A stretch of DNA of 64,000 nucleotides from Gloeopeniophorella convolvens (lineage: Eukaryota > Basidiomycota > Agaricomycetes > Russulales): contig WTXD01000100.1 in assembly GCA_022496205.1 (NCBI GenBank), forward strand, positions 1 to 64,000, read 5' to 3'. Position numbers and translations under genes: made by a program. The notes beneath the pieces were generated by a model. The model was not told the origin of the DNA. It saw only the letters and a list, made by a program, of their open reading frames with translations, and made no database searches. Each line of letters starts with the position of its first letter. Within the stretch, counting starts at the first letter, position 1. This document shows positions 35,399 to 47,940 of this stretch, one piece after another.

Positions 35399-36165
35399 AT
35401 TCGAGTTCTGGTTTGAGATGAGAGTGCTTGTGAGCAGGTCCAATTGATGTTTGGATGGCGGAAAGAGGAGTGGAGAGATATGCTTTTATACCTCGACGCA
35501 CCTCTTAGCACCGTAGTAAGCACCGACTCAGTTCAGCAGAGAGCAGAAGCCCCCAGGGGTACGACTACAAAGCAAGTCGAGGTGTCCAAGACGCCGTGGG
35601 TCCGGCAGTTCGGAAAGGCGGAGCCTAGAACGACCCGGCTTGGTAGCGCAGGCACGCTATGGGTGCATTCCGAGTCACGCCGTCATCCCCGTGAAGTAGA
35701 TTGCCTAGGCAGTGTCAATGAAATTCTGTGCGATTTACCGGTGTATGCACACAAAGACCGGCAGAGCGCACCTTGAGAGTTGAATAAATTCAGTCGGTCT
35801 AGAACGATGCAGGGATTTCCGCACGCTTTCCGAGCACGGTGGAACGTCGTTGTTAGGACGTACAGGGCGTCTGCGACATTGTACCTGCTGGTCCATCGAG
35901 GCACGTGCGCGCGTAATCCCTGACAGCTTTAGTAGTACCATGTCTCGGTGACTCCATCTTACTAACTTTCCGATGCGGCGGGCGATCATGAGCAGTCAAC
36001 TAGGACAGGGGCGACCGTGTCGGGACCATAGAATGTTAACGCATACAACCTGCAAGATGCTCGTATTGTAAAATAAATATCTTAGTGACATGGCCCAGGA
36101 CCCCGGAACGCCTACCACTGAGGTGAGAGACTGCATATCAGCGAGGTGAGGTACTCGTACCTATC
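35399..36165. other. Promoter of inverted copy 1 and intergenic sequence
   Basis: The first 60 or so bases beyond the start codon match the leader of the other copy (shared GGACCTGCTCACAAGC). The rest shows no gene. Confidence 0.5.
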
Positions 36166-39020
36166 TCACTCGTCCAACAGAGGTCGGTCTATGGGTCTCG
36201 TCTCGTGCACGACGACATCCATAATGGCCCTGGAAATGGATGCTCTGCATCAGCTTCAGTAGAGAGGGCGGAAGAGGGCGGATATACTTCAAGGTCATAG
36301 CGTGCCCCGTCTCGATATCCGTCAGCGTCAGCGCCTCGATCGCATGCACACCAGGCGCAAGCGCGAGGAACGCCATCCGCACCGACTGGCACGTCGACGG
36401 CCGCAGCGGCCTGTACAACCCATCATGAACACCGATCCACGCTTTGAAGGAGAACAGCGACGAACCCTACGCGCACGCGGCTCTCCAGCGGTACGACCCC
36501 AGGCCCACCTCCACCGTGCCCCTGCCGCCTCCGCCTCCGCTCCAAATAGCTTACCTCAAACCGGCGTGTCCACGCGCTCTGGTTGAACACAAAAATATCC
36601 AGGGCGAACTCGTCGTGCGGCACGAGCCGCCCGCCGAGCACGCCGACGCTCACCACGACGCGCTCGTGCTCTGGCACACCACCTCGCGCCCCCGCTGACG
36701 CGAGCGGCGATGGTGATGGCGGTGGCACCGGGCTGCGCGGGAGCTCGACGGCGGCGCTCGGTGGGCGCGCGGCGCCCCAGCTCGCGAGCGGACCTTGCGT
36801 GCGCGGTGTCGCGGGCACAGGCGAGCGATTCGAGTACGCGGGGTACGCGGGCGTCGCAGGCGGCGGGGTGGTGGCGACACTGCCGATGAACTGCGCGTCC
36901 GTCTCGCCTGTCGGCAGCAGTGCGCTGAGCGATGCCGGCGGGGGAATGCCGGGGCTCGGTGGCGGCGCGTATGTCGTCTGCGGCGCACTGTGCAGGGCGG
37001 CAGAGACACTTGGCGGGGTGTATGTGAAGCGTGAGAGCGGGCTGGAGCCGGTGGGAGGTACGACGGGGACACCGAGCGTTCCCGTCGAGGCGCGGAAGGG
37101 AAAGGGTGCGCGGGGTGAAAGAGGGATAGACCCTGTAGGCGCCGTGAACCGTTTGGTCCCCGCAACAGGATTCGGCCGGACCTGCTGAGACGCGAAGGAT
37201 GTTGCAGTGCGTGGAGTAGTTGTAGGGAATGGTGATGGTGGTTCAGGTAATACTTCGCGTTCAGTCTGGCCCACAACTGAAGGCCTCTGGGGCGCAAGGT
37301 CGAGTATGGTGGTCCAGCGCGAGGGGAAGGCTTGCGTAGGGAAGATGACCTCCCCGCTCTTCCTTAAGCTGGTTAGATTGTTCTCTTGATGTATACCAGA
37401 GACCGGTCTCCCGCGAATAGTGATCGTGACCGCACGCTGTAGCTCATCACCCGGTGTGGGTGTCAATGGGGCCGCACCACGGAGGAGAGCTTCCTCCTCC
37501 GACACAGGCGCCGTGAGCAGTTCTACCGCGAATAGCAAGTTGTATTGCTCGCGTACACCCAAACGAAGAGGGAACAGATCTGAGGATACCTTCCCGCCCC
37601 ACGGAAGAAGCTGGACGCGCGCGCTGCCAGCACCACCGACAGTCACATCGACCGCATCAACTTGAAACCCATCTGGTGCTTCGCCCGGATGCTCGAGCTC
37701 CACACATAGCATGACAGTCCGTTCTGCATGGCCCGCCGCGAGAGCATCGTCGTTGCTAGCGTCAGGACCTGCAGCATCCAGCAGGACATAAGGGACAAAG
37801 ACCGTGCGCATGCGTATCCGGAAGCCGGACACGGTAGAGAGTATGCGGCGGAAGGACTTGCGAAGGGTAGCACGCGCAGCCACGGCGGGCGCCATATCAG
37901 AGGCATCTGCGGCGGCGGGAGCCATTGAAAGGGCAAAGTCGGATTTCCGTGTCTTCGCACCTAACCTGGAGCTGGGGAGGGAGAGCACGGAGGAATAGTC
38001 CGTGAAACTGAAACTGGGAGCTAAGAACAGTAAGTATATGCGTGACCGACCACAGCGCTCATGTACCTGCGGAGAGGCCCTCAAGGAGGTTGACTTCGTC
38101 CAGCCCGTGGTAAAACTTGTCAAAATCAGTAGCGTCGCTGAAAGACGTCGATTTTGCGGAGGTTGGTGACTTCGGGATGCCACCTGCCGCCGCGATCATG
38201 GCTGCGAGTCCGTTCCTCGCGGGTGTCATCGGCACCGGCTTCTCCCGCACGGTGATAGAGGCGGTGAGACAGAGCAATGGATCATGTGAGGGCAGCTTCT
38301 TGTATACTGTTGGACGCATGAACGCCTGAGTAAGTGAGAGAGCGGCAGCACATACCAACGTTGACGCACATCCGGTATACAGCCACCCAATTCTTATTTG
38401 CGCCATCCCACAGTAATGCAAACGCGTCCCTCTCTTCAACAACGCTCCCTTTCGCAGGTTCCGGCTCCTGTCCCCACATGCCCGAGGTAAGGGTCACGCC
38501 TTCGGCACGAACATATCGGCGATCCTGTTCTGCAGTCACAGGCGTCGGGTTGGGTGTATTCGGAGGGAATATACTTGGCGGAACATGTAATCCTCCGCCC
38601 CTCGCTCGTGGCTTCAGTGAAGTTGTACGTGGTGGCGTGCCGACACGGGGCGCTGATGGGACCGAAGTGGGGGTAGGGGATATGTATGTCGCGTCGTAGG
38701 ACACCTGGGTATGGGCAAGGAAGGAAAGAAGAGAAAGCGGGGGTTTAGCGGGGTCCGTGTTTGAGTCTTCTGGAAGTTCTAGACGAAGAACGAAGAGAAA
38801 GTCAAGGTATTCGTCTGCAGCAGTGCAAGTGTGAGTGCAAGCGTGAGCAGGTCACAACCACCGCACCGAAAAACGCAATCTTGCGCTCTGCTTCCTCAGA
38901 AGATAATTTCTTCAACCATAATTCATGATCTCCATCCTGTTCCGGGAAATCGAGGGTGGTATTTGGGACGGCAATGTCAAGCGTAGAGGAGTTAACGATT
39001 TGTTCGAAAGAGGTTGCCAT
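36166..39020 (-). CDS. TRS65: TRAPP II complex subunit Trs65
   Basis: Six exons on the minus strand: 39020-38867, 38814-38356, 38306-38067, 38020-36466, 36410-36288 and 36229-36166, giving 864 residues. Trs65 belongs to TRAPP II, the exchange factor for the Rab GTPase Ypt31/32 at the late Golgi. Motifs in order: MATSFEQIVNSSTLD, LDFLFVLRLELPED, DPLLCLTASITVREKP, FRIRMRTVFVPYVLL, AERTVMLCVELEHPGEAP, a long Pro/Ser/Thr-rich linker, LDIFVFNQSAWTRRFEV, VVPLESRVRVGPLRPSTC, APGVHAIEALTLTDIETG and IMDVVVHE near the end. The linker is unusually long and rich in Pro. The gene stands between the two inverted paralogs. Confidence 0.85.
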
Positions 39021-39532
39021 CCAGCCTCACTGTTGCGCCTGCTTCTACCGGGGTTGATTTAACAGAAACGCGCAGACACAATGGCGAGAGACGACGCGGT
39101 TTGAAGGAATTGCACTATCCCAAAAGATAGATTTGACCGTCAGTTGGAGGTGTATGCGACACGATTGCACGACGACTGCCAGTGCTCTCAAAGTGCTCTC
39201 AAGCTCGACCAGCTCGTCGGCCCGGGGGTTCCGCGAAGACTACTACCGCTTGTCAGCGCTTGCGCTTAGTTCAATGAAGTGGAGTCACATCGGCCCGGCC
39301 CCTCTATACCCAACCTCTACCATCTCGCCTCGACTGACCATCGCTCTATCAAACTTGAATTATCCATAACTTTCCTTCTGAGGTATATGCCGATGGCCGT
39401 GCACCCTATACAAGTCCATTCGATGATGCGAAGGACCTGCCAAGGCACAGTGCAGAGACTGGCCCGGATCCAGATTCCAAGGACGTAACAGAAACAAACC
39501 TTTGAATTTCTAAGGGTGACGCTTTTCAAACC

Positions 39533-39955
39533 ATGGCTGATACCATCACTTCTGCGGATCCTTCTGCTACACCGTCAACTGTACATGTGCCTTGCCGCTT
39601 CTGGACTCCTGCGTGCGATCTTCGCGGCGTGCCCTCTCTCATTCAACAGTGCGAAGACGCCACGGGTCGCGCTCGGTGCCATGCTCACCTCGAAATCGGC
39701 TTTATCCGGGTGGAATTGTGCTTCCTGGGGGTACTGCAGGACGTAAAACCGTACATTCTACATGTGTGCCTCGATCGCATGCAATACCAACTGACACCGA
39801 GTCACGGAGGAATCCCGCCCTCGCATCCTCCATCGGAAGATGACCAGGACCCCGAAGTGATGCTGTTCATCTACGCGCCAGTACAGGCAAGCACGTGCCC
39901 CAACCGAGTAGAAATTGTTCTTCACACTCCACAGACGCCTTTCAGTGGGTCGTAA
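39533..39955 (+). CDS. Hypothetical protein
   Basis: An unspliced frame of 140 residues with a good ATG context (ACCATGG). It starts MADTITSADPSATPSTVH and contains ARCHAHLEIGFIRVELCFLG and VMLFIYAPVQAS, which could be beta strands. It has no signal peptide, membrane segment or known motif. It lies between TRS65 and inverted copy 2. It may be a short orphan gene or a chance frame. Confidence 0.35.
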   Translation: MADTITSADPSATPSTVHVPCRFWTPACDLRGVPSLIQQCEDATGRARCHAHLEIGFIRVELCFLGVLQDVKPYILHVCLDRMQYQLTPSHGGIPPSHPPSEDDQDPEVMLFIYAPVQASTCPNRVEIVLHTPQTPFSGS

Positions 39956-40391
39956 CGACGGCGTCTTGCCAAGCTCGGAAATGTCACGGAGTTCCTCGTG
40001 TTGTTCTCGCCAGTCGAGCCCACAGAACCCTCGAGGCACACCTTGTCAATCGTTGAGAGCCCGTAGCCGTCGCTCACAACATAACTTCAGACCGAGGATT
40101 GTCTAGACAATTCCGTGTCCCGTTCGCCGCCCCGGAAATGGCGTGGAAGGCACACCTGGGGCGCCTACTGTCAAGCACGTCGTTCTAGGCTCCGCGTTCT
40201 TGCATCCTCCGGTCGAACAACGTCTTGTGTGCCTCAGCTCGCTGTCTTGTCTGCGAGGCGCTTTGGAGTGCTGAGTTGATCGTCACGGAGAGTCCAAGTA
40301 TAAAAGTAGCCCTGTTTCGTCGTCTTTTCACCATCCAACAATCACTTGGACCTGCTCACAAGCGACTCTCATCTCAAACCAGAACTCGAAT

Positions 40392-41069
40392 ATGCCTACT
40401 AACCACGACGACGTCCTCTTCGTTCCTGCCATCACCGGCGAGGAGCTGAACGGTCACCGCGTCAACGTCGAGTGGCAGCAGTCCTTCAGCAACCGCAGTG
40501 CCGCGTACTACGTGCTCATCGCGCAGAACCGCAACCAGAGTAAGTGCTTCCTCGTGCTGCCCGTGAAATCGAGATCTTACGGAGTCGGCGCCGCCGTCGC
40601 AGACAACGCCGAGGTGACATTCTTCATCGCCGAAGAGTGGTACTCCGGCAGTGCGTCGGCCCCACAGCACATCTCCAAGGTCGGCCGCGTCGTCAACGGG
40701 GGTAAGTCCATGTTCACCCGTGCCCCAGTGTGCGCAATGTATGCTGACTCTGTTGCTGACGACAGGCTACGAGGTCACTATTACCGATGTGTTCCAGTAC
40801 GGCCAGAAGAATAAGGCAGGTGATGGCCGCTTCGTCGTATATCACGACCACTCCCGCAAGCCGTTCCAGGTGAGCTCGGCCTACTTCCTATACCGGCAGC
40901 AGAACTTGAAAGCTGACATTGTGCACAGCACCGCTTCGTCTCGTCTATCGGATCGACCGCGGCCGGGGTCGCTCAGAAGATTGCTGGATTGTTCGGGTAC
41001 GCGAGCGTTGCCGACATTGTCGCGAACGCCGCCAAAGCTTTCATTGGTGATTACCTTCACAACTTCTGA
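40392..41069 (+). CDS. Inverted paralog pair, copy 2, function unknown
   Basis: Exons 40392-40701, 40766-40869 and 40929-41069 give 184 residues, or 169 if the 45-nt GTAAGT-bounded stretch at 40539-40583 is also spliced. The protein differs from copy 1 at only about ten positions, for example PAITGEELNG against PALVGEELGG and GYASVADI against GYGKVADV. The central part, including the 64-nt intron at 40702-40765, is identical to copy 1, while the next intron has diverged. A TATAAAAG box lies at about 40298-40305 and the leader (GGACCTGCTCACAAGC) is shared. Exon structure is the same in both. It is probably soluble and cytosolic, with a beta-rich core and a helical end; its role is unknown. Confidence 0.8.
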
Positions 41070-41311
41070 GTGTGCGCCGGAGTGCCTCGTGTATTAGGCC
41101 CAGACCTGTTTTCTTCCATCGCCAATGCGAATATATGTTGTTATTTGTACAGAGCAGACTAAGGAGCTGCCTCTTGCAGACAGTGTGCACTTCGCGACTG
41201 CAGAAAGTTTCAACGAATACTCTGAGGCAAGAGATCGGAGTCCATTATTAAACTGAGAATGTTCTATACGGTGCGAAGGAAACTGCATGAGATTAAAAAC
41301 CCGTTGGGTGC

Positions 41312-43542
41312 TTAACCCTTCCCTTCGTCTTTGGCCTTCCTGCTAGCTCGGTGACGCGGGCGCCCACTCCTTTCGAGTTTCGGTACCTGCTCCTCAGTGG
41401 TCGGTTCGATGTCGGGATCTGCAGCGTCAACCTCCGCGACAGGGTCGACATCAGCAGGCAGATCCAAAGGGCACGTTTCGTCTTCATCGTCGCCTGCAAG
41501 CATCGCACGTGAGCCGCTGACGGTATTAGGGCGATGCTAGTCACGAACCTTTCTCTTCCGCCCTCCGTGTCTTGGATGTTGTGCCGCCGGCGCGTTTACC
41601 AACAGCATCCGTCTGTTCTGGGCGCAAGTTCTCCCAGATGACAGGCATGAGGTTGTACATCCTGTATAGCTGGAATACAGCTTGCTCTTTGTCCTTGGCC
41701 TCGATCATCAAGTCGACCCATTCGCGTTTACCTGGTGCGCGCCACCACCACCCCGCACCCTCTGCCTCGAGCTCCGCCGGGAGTGTCGAGCACCTTCGAG
41801 CGTGAGCGCGTTTCTCCATCACGGTTTCAGCACCAGGCCGCGGAGATGACAGGTGTTGCTTGGGTTTGATTCCTTTCTTGTGCCATATAGCGTTGATGCG
41901 TGGGATAAGTGAGGTCAAAGGTTCAGATGAGGGCTGAAGCCCAAGATAAGTCAGATGTGACATGAGATAAAACGCAGGGCGCACATATATCCAATTATGA
42001 TGGTAGTCAAACTTCGTGCCGTGTCTCAGAGTCATGCGTACCCCAAAAGGGATAAACATTACTCACCACAAGAGGTATATCGAGTTCCTCACATACGGGA
42101 AGGAGATCGTCAGCGTTGTAGCATATCTTCTCATATTGATGAGCACGATGGTTCTGGATGGTTCAGAATTGCAACTAACCTCGTCATTCTCCAGAACAAG
42201 GCGTGCCTTGATATCTTCAGAAAGTAACGTCCTATAATTCTCCTTGAATCGGGCCAGCGTCGCTTCTTTGTCTCCATAGACTCCCTGGATTTCATTGAGC
42301 AGTTGTTCAGATGTAGGTAAAATACCTACACCCATGTGGATGATGATGACGCCGTCCTTTCCGATGCCCATATGTCTCAAGATAGAGCAGTGGTCTGTAA
42401 AGCGAGAGCGTGAGCTTCAGAGCGGTAGTCGGTGCCCTGTCACCTACAATGCAACTCTCTGAGCGATGCTTCTACAACGTTTGGCTTTGGGGAACCAATC
42501 TGAGTAAACTACAGAGAGTTGAATCAGACCATATTGGAGGTAACGAACAGAACAATTACAAACCTGGCCGGGGTGTAAAGTCATACGGTGTCCATAAGAC
42601 TTTGCGAGATCACCAGCAGCCTGTATAGCATGGATTAGTGCTGCATAACCCTCGGAGTGGGGCGGTCCCACTTTCAACTCAGCAGCGGCATAATCTAGGC
42701 TGTATCCGTACTTGTCATGCGATGCAAATGGGAAAAGTTCTGACGAGATCCGCATAAACTGAATTCTGAAAGGAAGGTAAGAAGTGTGCGTCCTGTGATT
42801 GTCAATGCTAACTTGTTATCTTCGTTCCACTGACGCGCAAAACATACGCAGTCAGCCACGCAGTAGGGAATCTGGTGGGTCGGAACGGCACCTGAATGAG
42901 TTTGGCCAGATCCTTGGTGTTTTGGATGCCTAGATTCTTTGCAAAGTCGAGCCCATTCTTGAGAATCGTGTCTATGCGGCATGTTCTATGGTAGGGGAAG
43001 GGAAGTAGTAAGCACCACCGGGATAGTAGAAAAAGGAACGCCACACACCGACTGCAGAAGATAGGATCTGGTTTCGTAACTCGCAGAATCGTGTTGAGAC
43101 AGGCCTTCTGATTCTGTGAATGACAGACCACTGACGCGAATGGAGGCACCCACGTAGCCAAGACGCCCTGACGCGGCACGGAATTATTGAGCGCAGCGAA
43201 GCCTTCGTGATCTGACAACTTACCTTCGTACAATATGGTTTTGGACTCGACTGGGGGTATGTCGTAGACGACCGGCTCAGCTTCCTTCTTTCTGCGTCGT
43301 TGTTTCTTCGGCGGGGATGGAGGATCGTCCAAGTCCGATAATGGACTGGCCTCGCGCTGCACGCCTTCCCGAGAAGCCACAGGGGTCTCTACCAGCTGCG
43401 TTTTAGTCCTTCTTATTCTAGAAGACCTCCTTAACACAGGCGCTGCTTCCAGCGAAGCAGCTACTACCGCGGTGCTCTGAGAGCCGCTCTGAGACTGCAC
43501 GGCAACTGCGGCAGACATCTTCCTGGCTCGTTTTCCGGCCAT
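41312..43542 (-). CDS. UVE1: UV damage endonuclease
   Basis: A minus-strand gene of about 12 short exons. The start at 43542 gives MAGKRARKMSAAV, with a basic N-terminal region (PKKQRRRKKE) typical of the nuclear or mitochondrial UVE1 leader. The TIM-barrel core reads RLGYACLNTILR, IFCSRTCRIDTILKNGLDFAKNLG, WNEDNK, FMRISSELFPFASH, HRMTLHPGQ, FTQIGSPKPNVVEASLREL, GKDGVIIIHMG, RLVLENDE, CYNADDLLPVCEELDIPLV, FDYHHNW and LIPRINAIW. UVE1 nicks DNA 5' of UV photoproducts and abasic sites using bound metal; the metal-site blocks HPGQ, LENDE and DYHH are present. The C-terminus is acidic and then basic, ending AKDEGKG. SPT5 lies 355 bases upstream on the same strand. Confidence 0.92.
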
Positions 43543-43897
43543 GATCGGATGGGGGACGAGAGACTTTCGAATGGTGTGGCGGTACAGGTTCAGGAGCATA
43601 AACAGGATGAGATTGCATTGCGGCCCACCAGCTGAACGACATCGTGGAAGAGGGGCGATCGTCAGCCCAAGATCGCGGCAGCCGAGTGGGCGGCAATTTC
43701 CGATCACGCACATGGAACCGGCGCTGACCGACTCGTTCATGAATTGGACGACGGATCCAGGACAGACCGCACCTTGCGTCAGGGCGCTCAAAGACCAGCA
43801 CTTCTTGTCTGAAGCAAAATGAATTCGATATGCGACTGTGCAGTGGCGAGATGATATACAAAAAAGCAGTACAAAGCACTGGAAACATATGGACATG

Positions 43898-46800
43898 CTA
43901 GCGGTCGGGGCAGAGGCACATCCGATCGTGGGTCAGGTCGTCGTACATCGAGTCGTCGTGTGTGACGAGGCATGAGTCGTCCATCATATCGCGCACCGTG
44001 ACGATCTGGCCCTTGTACCGCCCGTCCAGCGCAACGACCTTGTTGCGTACCTGCGACGGCGGCACCGGGACAAGGTAAATGATTGGCACCGTCAGCGATT
44101 CGCGGTCGTCCATCTGCAGCGTCGCCGTGCGCGGGATGAAGTCCGACTCGGTGTCGAGCACGCCCTGCACCTGACCCTGCTTCCCTTCGTGGTCGCCATG
44201 GTCCCACTCGGGGAGGTTCGCGTCGCTGCCACGCGTGCCCTGGATTTTGACCACCATTCCAATCCTAGTGGAGACATATGCAGGATCGACTAGCCAGTTC
44301 TTGTCCAGCTCTGAATACGGTCAGTGAGACATGGGAGGACTCAACGTGCAAGCGGAACTTACTGAACGCCGTCTTCCCTGCGCGGTCGAGTGGCGGGTAT
44401 GCAGCAGGTGTTTCTGCGGGCATGTCGGCGCGAGTGGTGAACATGTTGGCCGGCGTCTGCGCGTTGTATACAGTGGAGCCATAACCTGGTCCGCCAGGTG
44501 TAGGTGCAGACGCTGGCGTTGGAGCACCGAAGGCAGGCGTAGGTGCACCCTGTTGGCACTGAGTTTGCAGGCCACAAGCCAACGGATTCTATGACGTACC
44601 CAGCTTGACTCGCCCCACCCTCCCGACGCTGGTGGCCCGGGGCTGGCCCAGCCATTGTTACTGGGCGCAGATGAGGTGTCGTTCCACGATGAAGGCTTGG
44701 GCGTAGCACCTCCCCAAGCAGGAGTGCTACCACCCCACCCGGATCCGCTGCCGCCCTTGTTCGCATATGGATTCGGCGTCCGTGAAGATGTGCCCCAGCC
44801 CGGCGTCTTCCCGCCATCCTGCGCGTAGGGATTTGGCGTTTGGGAGCTGCTGTGGAATGGCGTCCTGTTCTCTGCATACGGATTGGGTGTCTTCAGTGAG
44901 CTCCATGCAGGTGTCTTCCCGCCGGCGGCATACGGGTTGGGCGTGCGACCACCACCCCAGCCAGCGCTGCCCGACTGCGCGTATGGGTTCGGCGTCCGGC
45001 CCCCGGCGCCGCCAAACCCTCCGTCACCACCACCAAACCCTCCGCGCGGAGGACCCATGTTCCCACGACCTTCGAGTACTTCGAGCTTACCGTCCTTGCT
45101 ATAACACAATGAGTGCACCGCTCCAGCCACAGTAAGCCGCACTCACTTTCGACGATAAAGTTTCTCCTTTTCGATAGTGATAACCTTGTTGTTCGTGTGC
45201 AGTTCGACACGAGCCGTTGGGCCATTCGTGTCTTTGATGGTGCCCACGTAGCCCTTGAAATTGCCCTTGACCACAGTGACGAGGACACCAATAAGCCGGT
45301 CTCGCGGGCCTCGCATTCCTGACCCTACCATGCCACCCGTCGCGGCGCCACCACTGAGAGCAGGATTCATTTTCGAGAGATCGGTACCAGGATGGACGAT
45401 ATTCCCTTTTGGGGCGAGAGAAACGAGGGATCTAGCCCGCGTCACGAAGACACCTCCGTTTTCAATGATCTCACGGTTATGGAGGAAGGCAAAGAACGAC
45501 TGGTGAACATGAAGAACGCGACCTTTACGTCCCTTAGAGGCGTGTGTTAGGAGGTTTTGGTCTTATGGGAAAGACCAGACGTACTTCGCCATCGTTTTCC
45601 TTCATGTTATCACCGACACGAAGTTCGTACCCTTCTGCGTCCGTAGCGATTGCACGGTTGGAGTCGCGTCGCATGGAAATCTGGTGTGGTTGCACCAGAC
45701 GCACTTGCCCATTCTGGTCCAGGACGCGGAACGAGTCGCGCTCCGTCTTGAAGATGACACCAACCGTCTGGTTGCTGAAGCCGGGTGAGACCGCTGCAAA
45801 CCATACAGAAGGAAACTCACTCAAGTTGGACCAGGTCATGAAGCTCGTAATTGCCGACAATGTTCGTACTTGCGCCAACCTCCGCAGCCTCGCGCAGATC
45901 TTTGGAGAACACCGACACCTACCACGTGTTCAGAGTCGTCGAATGGCGAATCAAACATCACTCACCTCTAACATAGACATGTCGGACAAGAACGTCACGA
46001 TATTGCCCGAAACGGAGACGACGAGACCAGACTCGTCCTGGTTCTTCCCAGACATAACCTTGACATGGTCTCCTGGCTTGAAGCGCTTCCGGACGCTGCG
46101 CGCAGGTACTTGGATCTTCTGCCCTTCGAGGTCGAATGCGCCGACCGGATTGACAGTGACGATGTCCATGTTGATAGACTCAACAACACCATGTACGCCT
46201 GACTGCTCGCCCTCGAACACTTCGACATGGTCACCAGGCTGCAGCACCGCGATAGCTGCTTTCCGAGAAGCCTCCGCGATGAGAGAGAGGTCCACGCTGT
46301 GTTCGATACCCTCGCCGTCTTGATTACCCCGCGCGAATCGAGTGATCTCATCAAGCGTGGGGTTCACGTTCTCCGTCACGATCGCATTGAGCTTAAAGTC
46401 CTTCTCGACGAAGCCGTCCTTGTAGGTGTCGTTTTGGAAGATATATGCCTGGTTCCGCTTCGAAACCATCTTACGGCCATAAACCTTCACGACTTCCTCG
46501 TAGTTGAAGAAGCGCTGTGGAGGTCGGACGCCAGTGGAAACGGCCAGACCTGTTTTCTTCCGCTTCTTGCCATCAATGGCCACCTCGTCCTTGGGATTGA
46601 GGTCAATGCGCGGAATGAACTTGAGTCCGACCTCCTCCCCATTCTCGGTGATGTCCATGACCTGGGCCAGGTCACCCTGGTACTTCCCACGCTTGATGCG
46701 GACCCAATTGCCGGGGTTTACAGTGGTCTCCTGCTTCTTGATCAAGAGCAGACTGGCCATCTCGTCGATGGGCACCAAGGTGATACCACGGCTGGGGTAG

Positions 46801-47736
46801 ATGCCGACGAGCCCATTGCAAGCCTCGCTGACCTGTTTCTGGCTGCGCGCCTCGACGTAGATGATACCAGGCAATGAGTCGCGCTCGAACGCAGACAGGA
46901 TCTGAAGGGGGCGGTTTGAGAATTCGAGGTCCAGAGATTTTCGCATGAGGCTGAAGACGAGATCCCTTTCTCGGCCAGGCTAAACAGGCGTAGTTGAGGC
47001 TGCGGCTCCGGACTCTCGACGAAAGTAGCCACGTACCTTGCACCGGACGAGCCAGAGATTGGCATCTTGGACTGAGGGCATCAGAAGACGCTGAGGCACC
47101 TCATTCATGTCTCCGGTATAGCGAACCGCAGACCGCTTGTAGCGCTGGCTAACATCCTCTGCTATTCTAGCCAGGTCTTGGTCGTTGAGCTCTCGTTCGC
47201 GTCTGTCCAGGCGAGCATGATGCACTGTTCTCCTTGCATCAACTTCCTCGTCACCCTCTCCCTCGGGCCCAGCTATGAACTCGTCTGTGGTTGGTCTGAG
47301 TCAGAGGACGCCGAAACTAGGCGAGAGATCAGGGATACCTCTGCCGTATTCCTCTTCCTCGTCTTCTTCATCCTCATCCTCGTTAACCTCGGCTTCCAAG
47401 TCGATGAAACGGTTGACAGCAGCACGTTTATGGCGACGCTAATCTCTACGTCAGCATAGGTATGGGTTGAGCACTCAAAGCACGCACCTTTTGCCGCTTG
47501 CCACCGCGGGCCATGCCTTCATCTTCATCTTCGTCCTCTTCATCTTCCTCTTCCTCTTCATCCTCTTCATCCTCGTCTTCATCCTCTTCCTCCTCCCTTC
47601 TCCGGTGTTTGGTCAGCTTGCGTCCACTGTCACGTTGAGTCTCCTCCTGCTCCTCCTGTTCTTCTTCTTCCCCGTGCATAGGTGCAGGATCGGAGTTGCC
47701 GTTGCGGTAGTACTGATCGTCCTCGGCGTCGGACAT
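43898..47736 (-). CDS. SPT5: Transcription elongation factor Spt5 (DSIF large subunit)
   Basis: The start at 47736 gives MSDAEDDQYYRNGN, followed by a long Glu/Asp-rich segment. The NGN domain shows SLPGIIYVEARSQKQV and GIYPSRGITLVPIDEM. Several KOW modules follow: PGNWVRIKRGKYQGDLAQV, QPGDHVEVFEGEQSGVHG, KPGDHVKVMSGKNQDESG, NQTVGVIFKTERDSF and a C-terminal one near 44000 with KVVALDGRYKGQIVTV. Between the last KOWs lies a C-terminal repeat region with five TPNPYA repeats (about 44760-45020), Gly/Trp-rich. Spt5 with Spt4 clamps RNA polymerase II, and the repeats are targets of the Bur1/Cdk9 kinase. Clear joins are at 47036/46980, where RCK joins PGRERD. The divergent F-box gene starts 205 bases away. 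Confidence 0.93.
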
Positions 47737-47940
47737 GGTGTGATGGGAGAAGGTGAATGGGAGAGATGAACGCAACGTTCAAGCGGAAACTGGCATCGAG
47801 CGGGAATTAAAGGTCACGTGCGTCGGCCCGCTCGGAGCCGCCTTCGTGGATAACGAACTCCAGGGTGACTCTCTCGCACACCACGATGGACTGTGGAATA
47901 CGGGACGCCCTCCGAATTGATGAAATGGGCCTTTGAAGAT
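47737..47940. promoter_or_regulatory. Shared promoter of SPT5 and the F-box gene
   Basis: Only 204 bases separate the two divergent start codons, so the promoter elements must overlap. TCACGTG is present at about 47814-47820, an E-box-like CACGTG site. Confidence 0.5.
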
